Positions 56,659 through 64,000 of a stretch of DNA of 64,000 nucleotides are shown one piece after another. A program made the translations under genes and the position numbers. Numbering within the stretch: position 1 is the first letter of the stretch; each line of letters opens with the position of its first letter. A model generated the notes under the pieces. That model saw nothing but the letters and a program-made list of their open reading frames with translations. It ran no database searches and was not told the DNA's origin. The stretch is from Alphaproteobacteria bacterium. GTDB taxonomy: Bacteria > Pseudomonadota > Alphaproteobacteria > JANSWW01. The stretch spans positions 186,001 to 250,000 of the forward strand of contig JANSWW010000003.1 in the NCBI GenBank assembly GCA_024743275.1, written 5' to 3'.

Positions 56659-58110
56659 ATGGACTCCGATCTCTATAGGCCGCCCGCCCCGAAACCGCTT
56701 TCTCCCACCCTGTCGCTGCTCCGCACCTTGATGCGCGGCGAGCGGGACCTGCTCGGTCTTTTGCCGGAGGAGGCCTATCGCATCCGGGTCGCGCCCATGG
56801 GGGTGTCGCGGCGCAAGATCCTGCTGGTGAACGAGCCCTCGGTCGTCCGGCGGTTGCTGACCGAGGCGGCGGGCGACTATCCGAAGAACGATCTGATGAT
56901 CGGCGCGCTGCGGCCGCTGGTCGGGGAGGGAATGTTCATTTCCCAGGGCGAAACCTGGAAACGCCAACGGCGCATGCTGGAGCCGGCCTTCACCCATATG
57001 CGGATCAACCGGGCCTTCGCGGCGATGGAGGCGGCTGTGGCCGACTATGAGACCCATCTCGACGGGGTCGCGGCCAGGGGAGAGGTGTTCTCGCTGGAAG
57101 CCGGGATGAGCCATGTCACCGCCGACATCATCGGCCGGACCATCTTCTCGCGGACGCTGGAGAGCGAGGATGCCAGGGGCATCTTCGACGACTTCGCCCG
57201 CTATCAGAACGCGGTCGCCAATGTGGAGTTGCGGCGGCTGCTGTGGGGGAAACCCTTCGCCGATATCCCCCAGCCGGCGGAGGTGACCGAGGCCTGTGGG
57301 CGGATCCGCGACCATATCGGGCGGCTGATCGACGCGCGGATCGCGGGCCAAGCGGACCGAGACGGGAGCGGATCGAGCGGCCAGGACGGTGATCTCGCCG
57401 CCGAGGTCATCGCCGCCGTCGACCCGGAGACCGGCACGAAATTCGACCGGGAGGAACTGGTCGATCAGATCGGCACCTTCTTCCTGGCCGGCCACGAGAC
57501 CACGGCCAGCGTGCTGACCTGGTGTTTCTTCATCCTCTCGAACCAGCCGGAGGCGGTCCGCCGGATGCGGCGGGAGATCGAGGCGGTGACCGGGGGCGGC
57601 CCGGTCCGCTTCGAGCACACCAAAAGGCTTGCCTTCACCCGAAACGTTTTCCGGGAAACCCTGCGCCTCTATCCGCCGCTCACCTTCATTCCCCGGGTCG
57701 CGATCCGCGAAGTCGAGATCGAGGGCCACCGCCTGCCGCGTGGCGCCATGGTGATGATCTCGCCCTGGATCATCCACCGGCATATGGACTTCTGGCGCGA
57801 CCCCGACCGGTTCGACCCCGACCGGTTCGACCCCGACCGGTTCGAGGCCGGCGAGGGAGAGCCGGGCGCCTATCTGCCGTTCGGTCTGGGGCCGCGTGTC
57901 TGCATCGGGGCGGCCTTCGCGACCTTGGAAAGCGCTTTGATCCTGGCACGCCTCATCCGGCGTTTCGACTTCGCCATGGCCGAGCCGGACAAGGTCCGTC
58001 CGGTCGCCCGCTTGACCACCCGACCGGCCAGCGAGGTGCTGGCGACGGTAAGTCTCGCCGGGCCGGTACGACAAGAGGCGGGCCAAGCGGCGCCGGTTGG
58101 TGTAGTCTGA
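56659..58110 (+). CDS. cytochrome P450
   Basis: A 483-residue heme monooxygenase. The oxygen-binding I-helix motif is AGHETTAS, the K-helix is ETLRLYPP, and the heme-ligand loop is FGLGPRVCIG with Cys415. The meander before the heme loop carries three tandem DPDRF units where P450s usually have one or two, from a 15-base triplication at 57799-57843. A redox partner is not adjacent. It follows the CrtA-like gene by six bases and precedes the PilZ gene by six bases. Confidence 0.93.
   Translation: MDSDLYRPPAPKPLSPTLSLLRTLMRGERDLLGLLPEEAYRIRVAPMGVSRRKILLVNEPSVVRRLLTEAAGDYPKNDLMIGALRPLVGEGMFISQGETWKRQRRMLEPAFTHMRINRAFAAMEAAVADYETHLDGVAARGEVFSLEAGMSHVTADIIGRTIFSRTLESEDARGIFDDFARYQNAVANVELRRLLWGKPFADIPQPAEVTEACGRIRDHIGRLIDARIAGQADRDGSGSSGQDGDLAAEVIAAVDPETGTKFDREELVDQIGTFFLAGHETTASVLTWCFFILSNQPEAVRRMRREIEAVTGGGPVRFEHTKRLAFTRNVFRETLRLYPPLTFIPRVAIREVEIEGHRLPRGAMVMISPWIIHRHMDFWRDPDRFDPDRFDPDRFEAGEGEPGAYLPFGLGPRVCIGAAFATLESALILARLIRRFDFAMAEPDKVRPVARLTTRPASEVLATVSLAGPVRQEAGQAAPVGVV
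57799..57843. repeat. 15-base tandem triplication inside the P450 gene
   Basis: GACCCCGACCGGTTC is present three times head to tail, exact at every base, encoding DPDRF three times. Perfect identity suggests a recent expansion; the 15-base unit keeps the frame. Confidence 0.95.
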
Positions 58111-58115
58111 CGGGC

Positions 58116-58904
58116 ATGTACGGGGCCTTGAACACACAGAGCCGCATGTCGGAACGGCGGACCCATAACCGGGTCAGCAAGCCGAATATCTTTGTGCGCA
58201 TCAACGGGTATGTGTACCAGCCGGAGGACGCCTCCCTGGGCGGCTTTTCCATTTGCCCCTATGACGGTCCTCTCTGGAACGGTGACGGTTTCGAAGGGGA
58301 GTTGATGGAGCCGGATGGCACCAGCCATCCCTTCAGCGGCGAGGTGGTCACCCATCTTGAGCTGCAGAGCAAGCTCGCCTGCCGTTTCGTCGCCCTGTCC
58401 GATCCCGGTTTCGACGCCCTGACACGGGGGATTTCCAGCCAGTATACCGCCCGCAACGCGCTCGACGAGTTGGAGCATAACGGGCGGGCGAGCGAGCATT
58501 TCATGGAGCGGCTGAAGCGCCTGCCCAACGAGGTGCTGGCGCAGTTCGACCGCCAGCAACTCGATGCGTTGCGGCGGGTCTTCGACGCCCCGGAACGCAA
58601 CCGGCATTTCATCGACCAGCGGCGCTCGATGACCGTTTTCGGCCGGACCTTCTATTTCGTGCTGTTGATGGGGCGGGACCGCCGCAAGGCCGGTCGGGGG
58701 CTGGCGCCCGAGAAGCCGCGCTTCGGGTTTTTCTCGCGCCTCGCCGAGGGGCTGGTGAAGATCGTCTTCGTCGGGGTCGTCATCGCGCTCATTGCGCTGC
58801 CGCTCTATGCTGTCAAGACCATGGCCGGTGTCGACATCCTGGACAACACCGGGCTCAGCACCCTGTGGAGGCTGTTGAAGGAACAGGTCTTCTACGTGCT
58901 CTGA
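58116..58904 (+). CDS. PilZ-like domain protein with C-terminal membrane helix
   Basis: A 262-residue protein. Its N-terminal part has an arginine-rich ERRTHNR stretch followed by the DASLGG turn, the pattern of a PilZ domain that binds cyclic di-GMP. A helical middle follows, and a single hydrophobic helix (VFVGVVIALIALPLY) lies near the C-terminus. An alternative start at 58146 (MSERRTHNR) would fit the domain equally well. It is six bases after the P450 gene and convergent with the amino-acid permease gene. What it controls is unknown. Confidence 0.7.
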   Translation: MYGALNTQSRMSERRTHNRVSKPNIFVRINGYVYQPEDASLGGFSICPYDGPLWNGDGFEGELMEPDGTSHPFSGEVVTHLELQSKLACRFVALSDPGFDALTRGISSQYTARNALDELEHNGRASEHFMERLKRLPNEVLAQFDRQQLDALRRVFDAPERNRHFIDQRRSMTVFGRTFYFVLLMGRDRRKAGRGLAPEKPRFGFFSRLAEGLVKIVFVGVVIALIALPLYAVKTMAGVDILDNTGLSTLWRLLKEQVFYVL

Positions 58905-58914
58905 ACGCGTCCGC

Positions 58915-59685
58915 TTATTCCGCCGGCTTGCTGGGTACCGCGGCGGCGGGGGCGGAAGCCGCCGTGACGCCACGGTCGAGCGCGGTGCGTTTCGGCAGCG
59001 GCCGATCCTTGAGATGGGGATTGAGACGCCGCTCCGACATGGCGATCCCCCGGGTCACGATGAAATTCATGGTGAGATAGATCGCGCCCGCCACCAGAAA
59101 GATCTCAATCGGCTGCCAGGTGGCGCTGATCAGCTTCTTGGCGATGCCGGTGACCTCCAGGATTGTGATGGTGCTGGCCAGCGAGGTCGACTTCACCATC
59201 AGGATGATCTCGTTGCCATAGGCGGGCAGAGCCTGACGGATCGCCACCGGGAACACGATCCGGCGGAACAGCAGGACCCGCGACATGCCGCAGGCCTTGC
59301 CGGCTTCGATCTGACCCCAGGGAACCGACTGGATACCACCCCGGATGATCTCGCTGGTATAGGCGCCGGTGTTAAGGGCCAGCGCGATGATCGCGCACCA
59401 GAAGGGCTCTTTCAGGACGATCCAGAGGATGCTTTCGCGGACCGCCTCGAACTGGCCGAGGCCGTAATAGATCAGGAAGATCTGCACCAGCAGCGGGGTG
59501 CCCCGGAAAACATAGACAAAGCCATAGGCAAGCCGGGGCAGCACCGGGTCCTTGGCGAGCCGGGCGAGCGCTATCACGACCGCCAAGACGAAACCGATGG
59601 CAAGGGAAAGAAAGACCAGTTGCAGGGTCAGCGGGATGCCTTCGATCAGTTGCGGAAAGGCCTCCGCCATCAGCTCGAAATTCAT
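58915..59685 (-). CDS. polar amino-acid ABC permease (HisM/OccM-like)
   Basis: A 256-residue integral membrane permease. The start at 59685 follows a GGAGGGCGG site and overlaps the upstream permease stop by four bases; the long frame reaching 59979 lies inside that neighbour. It has about five membrane helices and the EAA-type loop ACGMSRVLLFRRIVFPVAIRQALP. It pairs with the permease at 59682-60386 and the binding protein at 60484-61350. The ATPase subunit is not encoded here: this is the last gene, convergent with the PilZ gene. Confidence 0.92.
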   Translation of the reverse strand: MNFELMAEAFPQLIEGIPLTLQLVFLSLAIGFVLAVVIALARLAKDPVLPRLAYGFVYVFRGTPLLVQIFLIYYGLGQFEAVRESILWIVLKEPFWCAIIALALNTGAYTSEIIRGGIQSVPWGQIEAGKACGMSRVLLFRRIVFPVAIRQALPAYGNEIILMVKSTSLASTITILEVTGIAKKLISATWQPIEIFLVAGAIYLTMNFIVTRGIAMSERRLNPHLKDRPLPKRTALDRGVTAASAPAAAVPSKPAE

Positions 59686-60386
59686 GCCGCCCTCCTGACA
59701 CCGCGATTGGCCCAGGACTCGGCCCGGCCAAAGCCGAAATTGCTCAGGCTGGTGAGCAGCAGATAGAGGATCGCCGCACAGACATAGAAGGTGAAGGGCT
59801 GCTGGGTCGAGCCGGAGGCGATCTGCGCTTGACGCATGATCTCGACCAGGCCGGTGATGGAGATCAGGGCCGTATCCTTCAGGGTCAACTGCCAGACATT
59901 GCCGAGGCCGGGCAGGGCGAAACGGGCGACCTGCGGGACCATGATCCGGCGGAACAGGAGCCAGGACGACATCCCGCAAGCTTTCGCCGCTTCGATTTCG
60001 CCGCGGGGAACGGCCAGGATCGCGCCGCGGATCACTTCTGTGGAATAGGCGCCGGAGACGATACCGATGGCGATCGCCCCGATGGTGAAGGCGTCGAGTT
60101 CGATATAGCCGGTGTGGCCGAAGACGGAGGCCACGGCCATGGCGGCCTGGTTGCCGCCGAAGAACAGGAGGTAGAGAACCAGGAGTTCGGGAATGCCGCG
60201 GATGAAGGTGGTGTAGCCTTCGACGAGCCAGCGGAACGGGGCAAAGCCGGAGAGCCGCAAGGCCGCCGCTCCGGAGCCGATCACAAGGCCGAGGCCGAAG
60301 GCGGCCAAGGCCACCAACAAGGTGGTAAAGGCGGCCCGGACCAGTTCATCGCCCCAGCCGGCATCGCCCCAACTCAACATTTCCAT
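59682..60386 (-). CDS. polar amino-acid ABC permease (HisQ/OccQ-like)
   Basis: A 234-residue permease with about five membrane helices and the EAA-type loop ACGMSSWLLFRRIMVPQVARFALPGLGN. It resembles HisQ/OccQ of the basic amino-acid and opine transporters. It overlaps the downstream permease gene by four bases. Between it and the upstream binding-protein gene there is a 97-base gap with a strong hairpin. Confidence 0.92.
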   Translation of the reverse strand: MEMLSWGDAGWGDELVRAAFTTLLVALAAFGLGLVIGSGAAALRLSGFAPFRWLVEGYTTFIRGIPELLVLYLLFFGGNQAAMAVASVFGHTGYIELDAFTIGAIAIGIVSGAYSTEVIRGAILAVPRGEIEAAKACGMSSWLLFRRIMVPQVARFALPGLGNVWQLTLKDTALISITGLVEIMRQAQIASGSTQQPFTFYVCAAILYLLLTSLSNFGFGRAESWANRGVRRAA

Positions 60387-60413
60387 GGCGGATTCCGGTT
60401 CTCAAGAAAGGCG

Positions 60414-60442
60414 GCCGGGCGGGGCTTGCGCCCCGGCCCGGC
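60414..60442 (-). terminator. intercistronic hairpin between binding protein and permease genes
   Basis: GCCGGGC + GGGGC (60414-60425) pairs with GCCCC and GCCCGGC (60430-60442, one-base bulge) around a TTGC loop, a 12-base-pair stem. Hairpins in this position of ABC operons often cause partial termination or stabilise the binding-protein mRNA, giving more binding protein than permease. Confidence 0.65.
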
Positions 60443-60483
60443 GCCCGGGAGACTTCGCCTCTTTTGACTGAGCCCCTCTCGGC

Positions 60484-61350
60484 TCAGTAGGAGGCGTCGA
60501 AGCCGAACCACTGGATGGCGAGTTTCGAGACGGTCCCGTCGGCGGTCGCTTCGGCGATCGCCTTGTTGAACTTCTCGACAAGCGCCGCGTCCGCCTGGCG
60601 GATGCCGACACCGACCCCGCCGCCGAACGGACCGCCGGTCATCCCGGCGCCGATCGCGGTGAAGTCCTTGCCCTTCTCGGTCTCGAGCAGCGGCTTCCAA
60701 TAGCTCATGGAGGCGAGCGCCATGCCCACCCGGCCGGCCTGCAGGTCGAGATCCAGGTTCTCCTGGGTGTCGTAGGTGCGGATTTCGACCGTGTCGCCCA
60801 TGAATTCGCGCAGGAAGTTCTCGTGGGTCGTGGCGACCTGCACGCCGATCGTCTCGCCCTTGAAGGCGGCGGCCATCTGGTCGAGCACGGCCTGCTCGTC
60901 GCCGTCGATCTCTTCGAGGTTGAGGCTTTCCAGCTTGCTGGTGAAGTCGGCGTGATCGCTGTTCTTCAGGACGACGAAGCGGGCCGGGGTGGCGGCATAG
61001 GCGTTGGAGAAGGAGATCACCTTCTTACGCTTATCGGTGATCGACATGCCGGCCATGATGGCGTCGTATTTGCCGGCGTTGAGCGCCGGGATGATGCCGT
61101 CCCAGGCCTGGGCCACGATTTCGCACTCGGCGCCCATCCGGGCGCAGAGGTCGCGGGCGAGGTCGAGTTCGAAGCCGACGAGCTTGCCGGAGGAATCCGT
61201 GAAGTTCCAAGGCGCATAAGCGCCTTCCGTCGCGATCCGGACCTTGTTCCAATCGTCGGCCGATGCCTGACCGACTGCTAGGGGACCGACGGCAAGGGTA
61301 ACGGCGGCGATCGCCGCCAGCAGCATTTTCTTCATGTTCGAGTCCTTCAT
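60484..61350 (-). CDS. polar amino-acid ABC substrate-binding protein (HisJ/LAO-like)
   Basis: A 288-residue periplasmic binding protein of the family 3 type. The Sec signal runs to about residue 31 (ending GQASAD), and the mature N-terminus has VRIATEGAYAPWNFTDSSGKLVGFE, typical of lysine/arginine/ornithine, histidine or opine binders. The start at 61350 follows GGGAGGCT; an internal ATG 15 bases later is less well placed. It leads the operon binding protein, permease, permease. Its proximity to hut may suggest histidine uptake, which is only an inference. Confidence 0.92.
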   Translation of the reverse strand: MKDSNMKKMLLAAIAAVTLAVGPLAVGQASADDWNKVRIATEGAYAPWNFTDSSGKLVGFELDLARDLCARMGAECEIVAQAWDGIIPALNAGKYDAIMAGMSITDKRKKVISFSNAYAATPARFVVLKNSDHADFTSKLESLNLEEIDGDEQAVLDQMAAAFKGETIGVQVATTHENFLREFMGDTVEIRTYDTQENLDLDLQAGRVGMALASMSYWKPLLETEKGKDFTAIGAGMTGGPFGGGVGVGIRQADAALVEKFNKAIAEATADGTVSKLAIQWFGFDASY

Positions 61351-61498
61351 TTTGAGCCTCCCAGTTTATCGTGTCGCCAGGTCGCCCCGGGCGGAGCGCC
61401 GCCAGGGGGGCTCCGTCCCCGGGCGGGCTCACATGCACCATGTCGTCATGATGCGCTGCAAAAACGCGTGACAGGGAGTCTTAGCGGGTGAACCGGCT

Positions 61499-61533
61499 CT
61501 TTGGGAAGACGGATATTGACTGTCTTCCCAAAG
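61499..61533 (-). terminator. 12-base-pair hairpin downstream of the 61572 gene
   Basis: CTTTGGGAAGAC (61499-61510) and GTCTTCCCAAAG (61522-61533) are exact inverted repeats around an 11-base loop, 38 bases past the stop of the minus-strand gene at 61572. There is no clear U tract, but it is well placed as a terminator or RNA-stabilising end. Confidence 0.5.
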
Positions 61534-61571
61534 ATCGGGCCGCAAAACGAGCGCGGGTTCGGGTCGTTCGT

Positions 61572-62387
61572 TTAGATGTCCGGCGAATGCAGATCGTGGA
61601 TCAGCACGACGACACTGATTCCGGTGCCGGTCGGCTGGGCGAGCGGGATTGACAAGGCGGACCCGAGAACATGCTCGCCGCACATGGTGCCGCTCATCAC
61701 GAACGGGGTCGGCCGCTCCTGCTCCTGCGTCGTCTCCACCACTTGCTGCAGGGACCGGCCGGCATAGGCGCAGGTGCGGGCGGCGATGTCGGCACCGGTC
61801 AGATCGATCGGACCATAGAGACGCAATTGGGCGCTGTGCATCTTGAACCGCCAGCATTCCTGGGATCCGTCATCGTCCCGGCCCAGCATCATCGCATATC
61901 CCATGCCGGCGAAGTCGCGGCTTGCCAGCGACAGCAGGGTTTCAGCGGCGACCGGTCCGTTGGCATCCAGCAGGGATTTGGCCGGAAGCGGCGTTTCCCG
62001 GGCTTGGGAGAGGTCGAGCCTCTGGGCCCTGACGCCGGTCTCCGGTCCGAACGGCAGGTCGTGCATCCACAGCGGGGCCCGGGGCAGGGGCGCGCTGGCC
62101 AAGGGATGGATCGGTAGGATCGACCTGGCCCGGGGAACCGATAAACCGTCCGCCAGGGCGATCCGGGCCGACACCGGTTTCTTGAAGATGGGGGCGAGAT
62201 TGCAGGTCTGGTTGAACAGATCGTTCGTCCATTCCTCGACGTCATGATGACCGCCCAGCGCATTAAAAAACGCTATGCGATCATGAAGCGCCACAACCTT
62301 GGACAGAAGGCCGTGATCCAAATCGCCGGAGGCACTCTCGCTGCCGAATTGGAGCAACTTCTCAAATGGTGTCTTTGCTGCGCACAT
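61572..62387 (-). CDS. uncharacterised protein, possible PAS-like C-terminal domain
   Basis: A 271-residue soluble protein not assignable to a family. The C-terminal third (QLRLYGPIDLTGADI..., then a closing SIPLAQPTGTGISVVVLIHDL) has a rhythm reminiscent of PAS_5 proteins such as the one at 42592-43110, but this is only an impression. No signal peptide, membrane segment or HTH is visible. It is divergent from the HTH gene at 62512, so the two could form a sensor-regulator pair. Confidence 0.6.
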   Translation of the reverse strand: MCAAKTPFEKLLQFGSESASGDLDHGLLSKVVALHDRIAFFNALGGHHDVEEWTNDLFNQTCNLAPIFKKPVSARIALADGLSVPRARSILPIHPLASAPLPRAPLWMHDLPFGPETGVRAQRLDLSQARETPLPAKSLLDANGPVAAETLLSLASRDFAGMGYAMMLGRDDDGSQECWRFKMHSAQLRLYGPIDLTGADIAARTCAYAGRSLQQVVETTQEQERPTPFVMSGTMCGEHVLGSALSIPLAQPTGTGISVVVLIHDLHSPDI

Positions 62388-62511
62388 TTTTTCGCATTTC
62401 TGTTAATCTGTCCCTGGCATACTGGCAGAATAATTGTTATGTTCAACCTTAGATGATGCGTTTTGCGCAAAAAAATTCGCAGACCGCCGATCAGCAGGAA
62501 AGTTAGGTTAG

Positions 62512-63234
62512 ATGTCCGCATTTGTCTTTGACCCGGATCGCGATAAAAACGGCCTAAAAACGGCCACGGATCTGCTTCGCGTTCGCGACGAGGTGTTTGA
62601 TCGTCTGGTCGCGTATGCAAAGACGTGCAAGTCCGTACGGAAATGGGCAAATGAGGCGGGTGTGTCCGAGGCGCTGATTCGGAAGATGCGCCAAGGGGAA
62701 ATTCCCAAGCTCGAGACCCTTGCGACTCTGGAAAGCGCGCTGCCCGAGGATCTCGATCGGGAGACGTTGGTGCATGACCTCGCCTATGCCGAGGAGACGC
62801 TGACGCCGAGCGATTTCGACGAGGTTGGGCCGACGGCCGGTCTTGTCGGTCGTGCGCTTGAGATTTGGCGCAATACGGCGGACCTCGATTCGAAAGCCTT
62901 TCATCAAGCCCTGAGCGAAGCGGGGATCGCGCGGAGGATGTCAGCCGTTCATTTTGATCAGTCGGGACTGCTGAAGTTCGATTTCATGGGCGAGGATATG
63001 GGGAAGCTCAGAAGCTTGTGCCTGCATCGGCCGGTCCGCCATCTGGTGAACAAGCGCATGGCGGAAGCGGCGGAAACGCGGATGCTCAAGGCGGATCTGC
63101 GCGGCGAACCGCAGATGTCGCGGATCAGCTTCGGTCTGCCGGGCGAGGGCGTGATCCGCTGCATCGTCCTCAACCTTCCGTTCACCGACGAAAAAGGTGA
63201 ACGGGAGATCGTGAACGTGTCGACCCGGTACTAA
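62512..63234 (+). CDS. HTH-domain protein of unknown function
   Basis: A 240-residue protein with an N-terminal helix-turn-helix (VRKWANEAGVSEALIRKMRQG, then KLETLATLESAL) and a ~150-residue C-terminal domain without membrane segments. The layout is the same as in the protein at 3151-3879, though direct identity is low. The C-terminal part (GLLKFDFMGEDM..., then ...IRCIVLNLPF) could be a PAS-like sensor. It is divergent from the 61572 gene across 124 bases. Probably a transcriptional regulator; targets unknown. Confidence 0.6.
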   Translation: MSAFVFDPDRDKNGLKTATDLLRVRDEVFDRLVAYAKTCKSVRKWANEAGVSEALIRKMRQGEIPKLETLATLESALPEDLDRETLVHDLAYAEETLTPSDFDEVGPTAGLVGRALEIWRNTADLDSKAFHQALSEAGIARRMSAVHFDQSGLLKFDFMGEDMGKLRSLCLHRPVRHLVNKRMAEAAETRMLKADLRGEPQMSRISFGLPGEGVIRCIVLNLPFTDEKGEREIVNVSTRY

Positions 63235-63312
63235 GCGGCCATATGCGTGGCGCGTTGAGGGAAATGGGTTCGGGCGTCTGGACCGTCGCAATACCCTCTC
63301 AAGCCGATATCA

Positions 63313-64000
63313 TCAAACAATCACTCTAGGCCGATCACGGTCCAGCGGGACGAGATGCGCGGGCTCGCGGGTCGGGTCGATGGCGACGCTGTCTGGCCCA
63401 TGCTCTTCCTTATCCACATATGGCCCCGCCGGGGTACACTCGATCAGTTCCTCGGCCCGCCGGAAGACATCCACTTCCTCACAGATGCCGAGCCAATAGG
63501 GCACGGGACCGGTGGTGAACTGGATGCGTTGGACATATTCGGCGAGATGGGTGAGCCGGAATTTGTCGGCGATCCCGCGCTTCACATGTTCGTCGATATA
63601 GAATCCGAAGATGCCGCGCGGCTGATAGAGCTCCTGGGCGACGGTGCGACCGAGGGCCTGCATGAACCAGGTGAGGCCGGCGCTGACCTCCGTCGAGCGC
63701 ACTTCCTTGGCGAGATAGAAACCGCCGACCTTGACGAATGGGCCTCGCATCGCCTTGGCGAACTGCAACGCCGTCCCCTGGAAGGCCCAGCGTTCGCCGC
63801 TCGACTGCTTGTGAAAGACGGAGGTTTCGTCCATCAACTCGATCAGGCGGCACTGCTGCGGCCAGTAGCCGGCGGCCCAGGTGCCGACGATCTTGCCGTC
63901 CTTCTTGGCAAGCACCGTGAATCCTTCTTGAGACGTGGTGTGCTCGCTCGTGAAGCCGCCGAAGAGCGGGAAACCGCCACGTTCGACCTGCTCGAACTGC
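63313..64000 (-). CDS. uncharacterised protein, N-terminus cut by the window end
   Basis: A minus-strand frame stays open from its stop at 63313 through the window end, giving about 228 visible residues. The methionine-like codon at 63915 is an internal GTG, and coding sequence continues upstream (QFEQVERGGFPLFGGFTSEH). The segment FTVLAKKDGKIVGTWAA resembles the beta strands of GNAT-fold acyltransferases, but the rest (WFMQALGRTVAQELYQ, FTTGPVPYWLGICEE) does not let me name a family. The start and upstream context are outside the window. Confidence 0.6.
   Translation of the reverse strand, partial: QFEQVERGGFPLFGGFTSEHTTSQEGFTVLAKKDGKIVGTWAAGYWPQQCRLIELMDETSVFHKQSSGERWAFQGTALQFAKAMRGPFVKVGGFYLAKEVRSTEVSAGLTWFMQALGRTVAQELYQPRGIFGFYIDEHVKRGIADKFRLTHLAEYVQRIQFTTGPVPYWLGICEEVDVFRRAEELIECTPAGPYVDKEEHGPDSVAIDPTREPAHLVPLDRDRPRVIV

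Noticed and set aside
57780..57850. Antisense EPVGV repeats as a possible repetitive protein
   Set aside because: They are the reverse reading of the 15-base triplication inside the P450 gene.

Overview
The window looks like a chromosomal segment of a high-GC alphaproteobacterium, most likely Rhodospirillales-like. The evidence is the GC-rich codon use, a SUF cluster led by an Rrf2 regulator, alphaproteobacterial XRE regulators, PAS_5-type proteins, a PilZ protein, a CtrA-type TTAA-N7-TTAA box and an intergenic palindromic mosaic element. I see no insertion sequence, prophage, CRISPR array, tRNA or rRNA. Genes are tightly packed and often overlap by 1-8 bases, so many operons can be read directly. 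All calls come from reading the sequence; no database search was run.

Layout. 1-2.5 kb: a small possible ORF, then a minus-strand pair of D-2-hydroxyacid dehydrogenase and amidohydrolase. 2.5-5 kb: a regulatory patch with two duplicated XRE regulators flanking a third HTH protein, short repeats, and a 520-base intergenic region with a CtrA-like box. 5-6.2 kb: a lone Rieske oxygenase. 6.3-13 kb: a complete SUF Fe-S assembly operon (Rrf2 regulator, sufB, sufC, sufD, sufS, sufU, sufT-like, sufA), with a likely autoregulatory operator inside the promoter. 13.3-15.6 kb: kbl-tdh threonine catabolism. 15.6-19.5 kb: coiled-coil protein, MFS exporter, membrane-anchored protein and SPOR lipoprotein. 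19.5-22.2 kb: ThDP-dependent decarboxylase divergent from a class II aldolase-like gene.

22.3-31.8 kb is a catabolic and uptake island: a YtcJ-type amidohydrolase, an oligopeptide-type binding protein, an ATZ/TRZ-type amidohydrolase, two Dpp-type ATPases (no permeases), a DUF962 membrane protein, a hydantoinase/dihydropyrimidinase and a D-carbamoylase-type hydrolase. 31.8-36.3 kb: ABC exporter, a palindromic mosaic element, a class III aminotransferase and a LysE exporter. 36.6-39.5 kb: an NMT1-like binding protein 3 bases upstream of a membrane histidine kinase. 39.7-43.1 kb: an RTX protein with eight 46-residue repeats, a second LysE exporter and a PAS_5 protein. 43.3-48.4 kb: a family I CoA-transferase, a secreted protein and a divergent chemoreceptor.

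48.4-55.7 kb is a complete histidine utilisation locus of the HutF/HutG type: hutC-hutF on the minus strand, divergent from hutI-hutH-hutG-hutU. 55.9-58.9 kb: a CrtA-like monooxygenase, a cytochrome P450 and a PilZ membrane protein. 58.9-61.4 kb: a polar amino-acid importer (binding protein and two permeases, no ATPase). 61.5-64 kb: two uncharacterised possible sensor/regulator proteins and a gene cut by the window end.

Recurring themes are nitrogen-compound scavenging (six amidohydrolase-superfamily enzymes, a complete hut pathway, hydantoin-type hydrolysis), incomplete ABC transporters whose missing parts must lie elsewhere, and several small sensor/regulator proteins. The strongest candidates for something new are the binding-protein/kinase pair, the HTH proteins with PAS-like tails, and the RTX plus 46-residue repeat protein.
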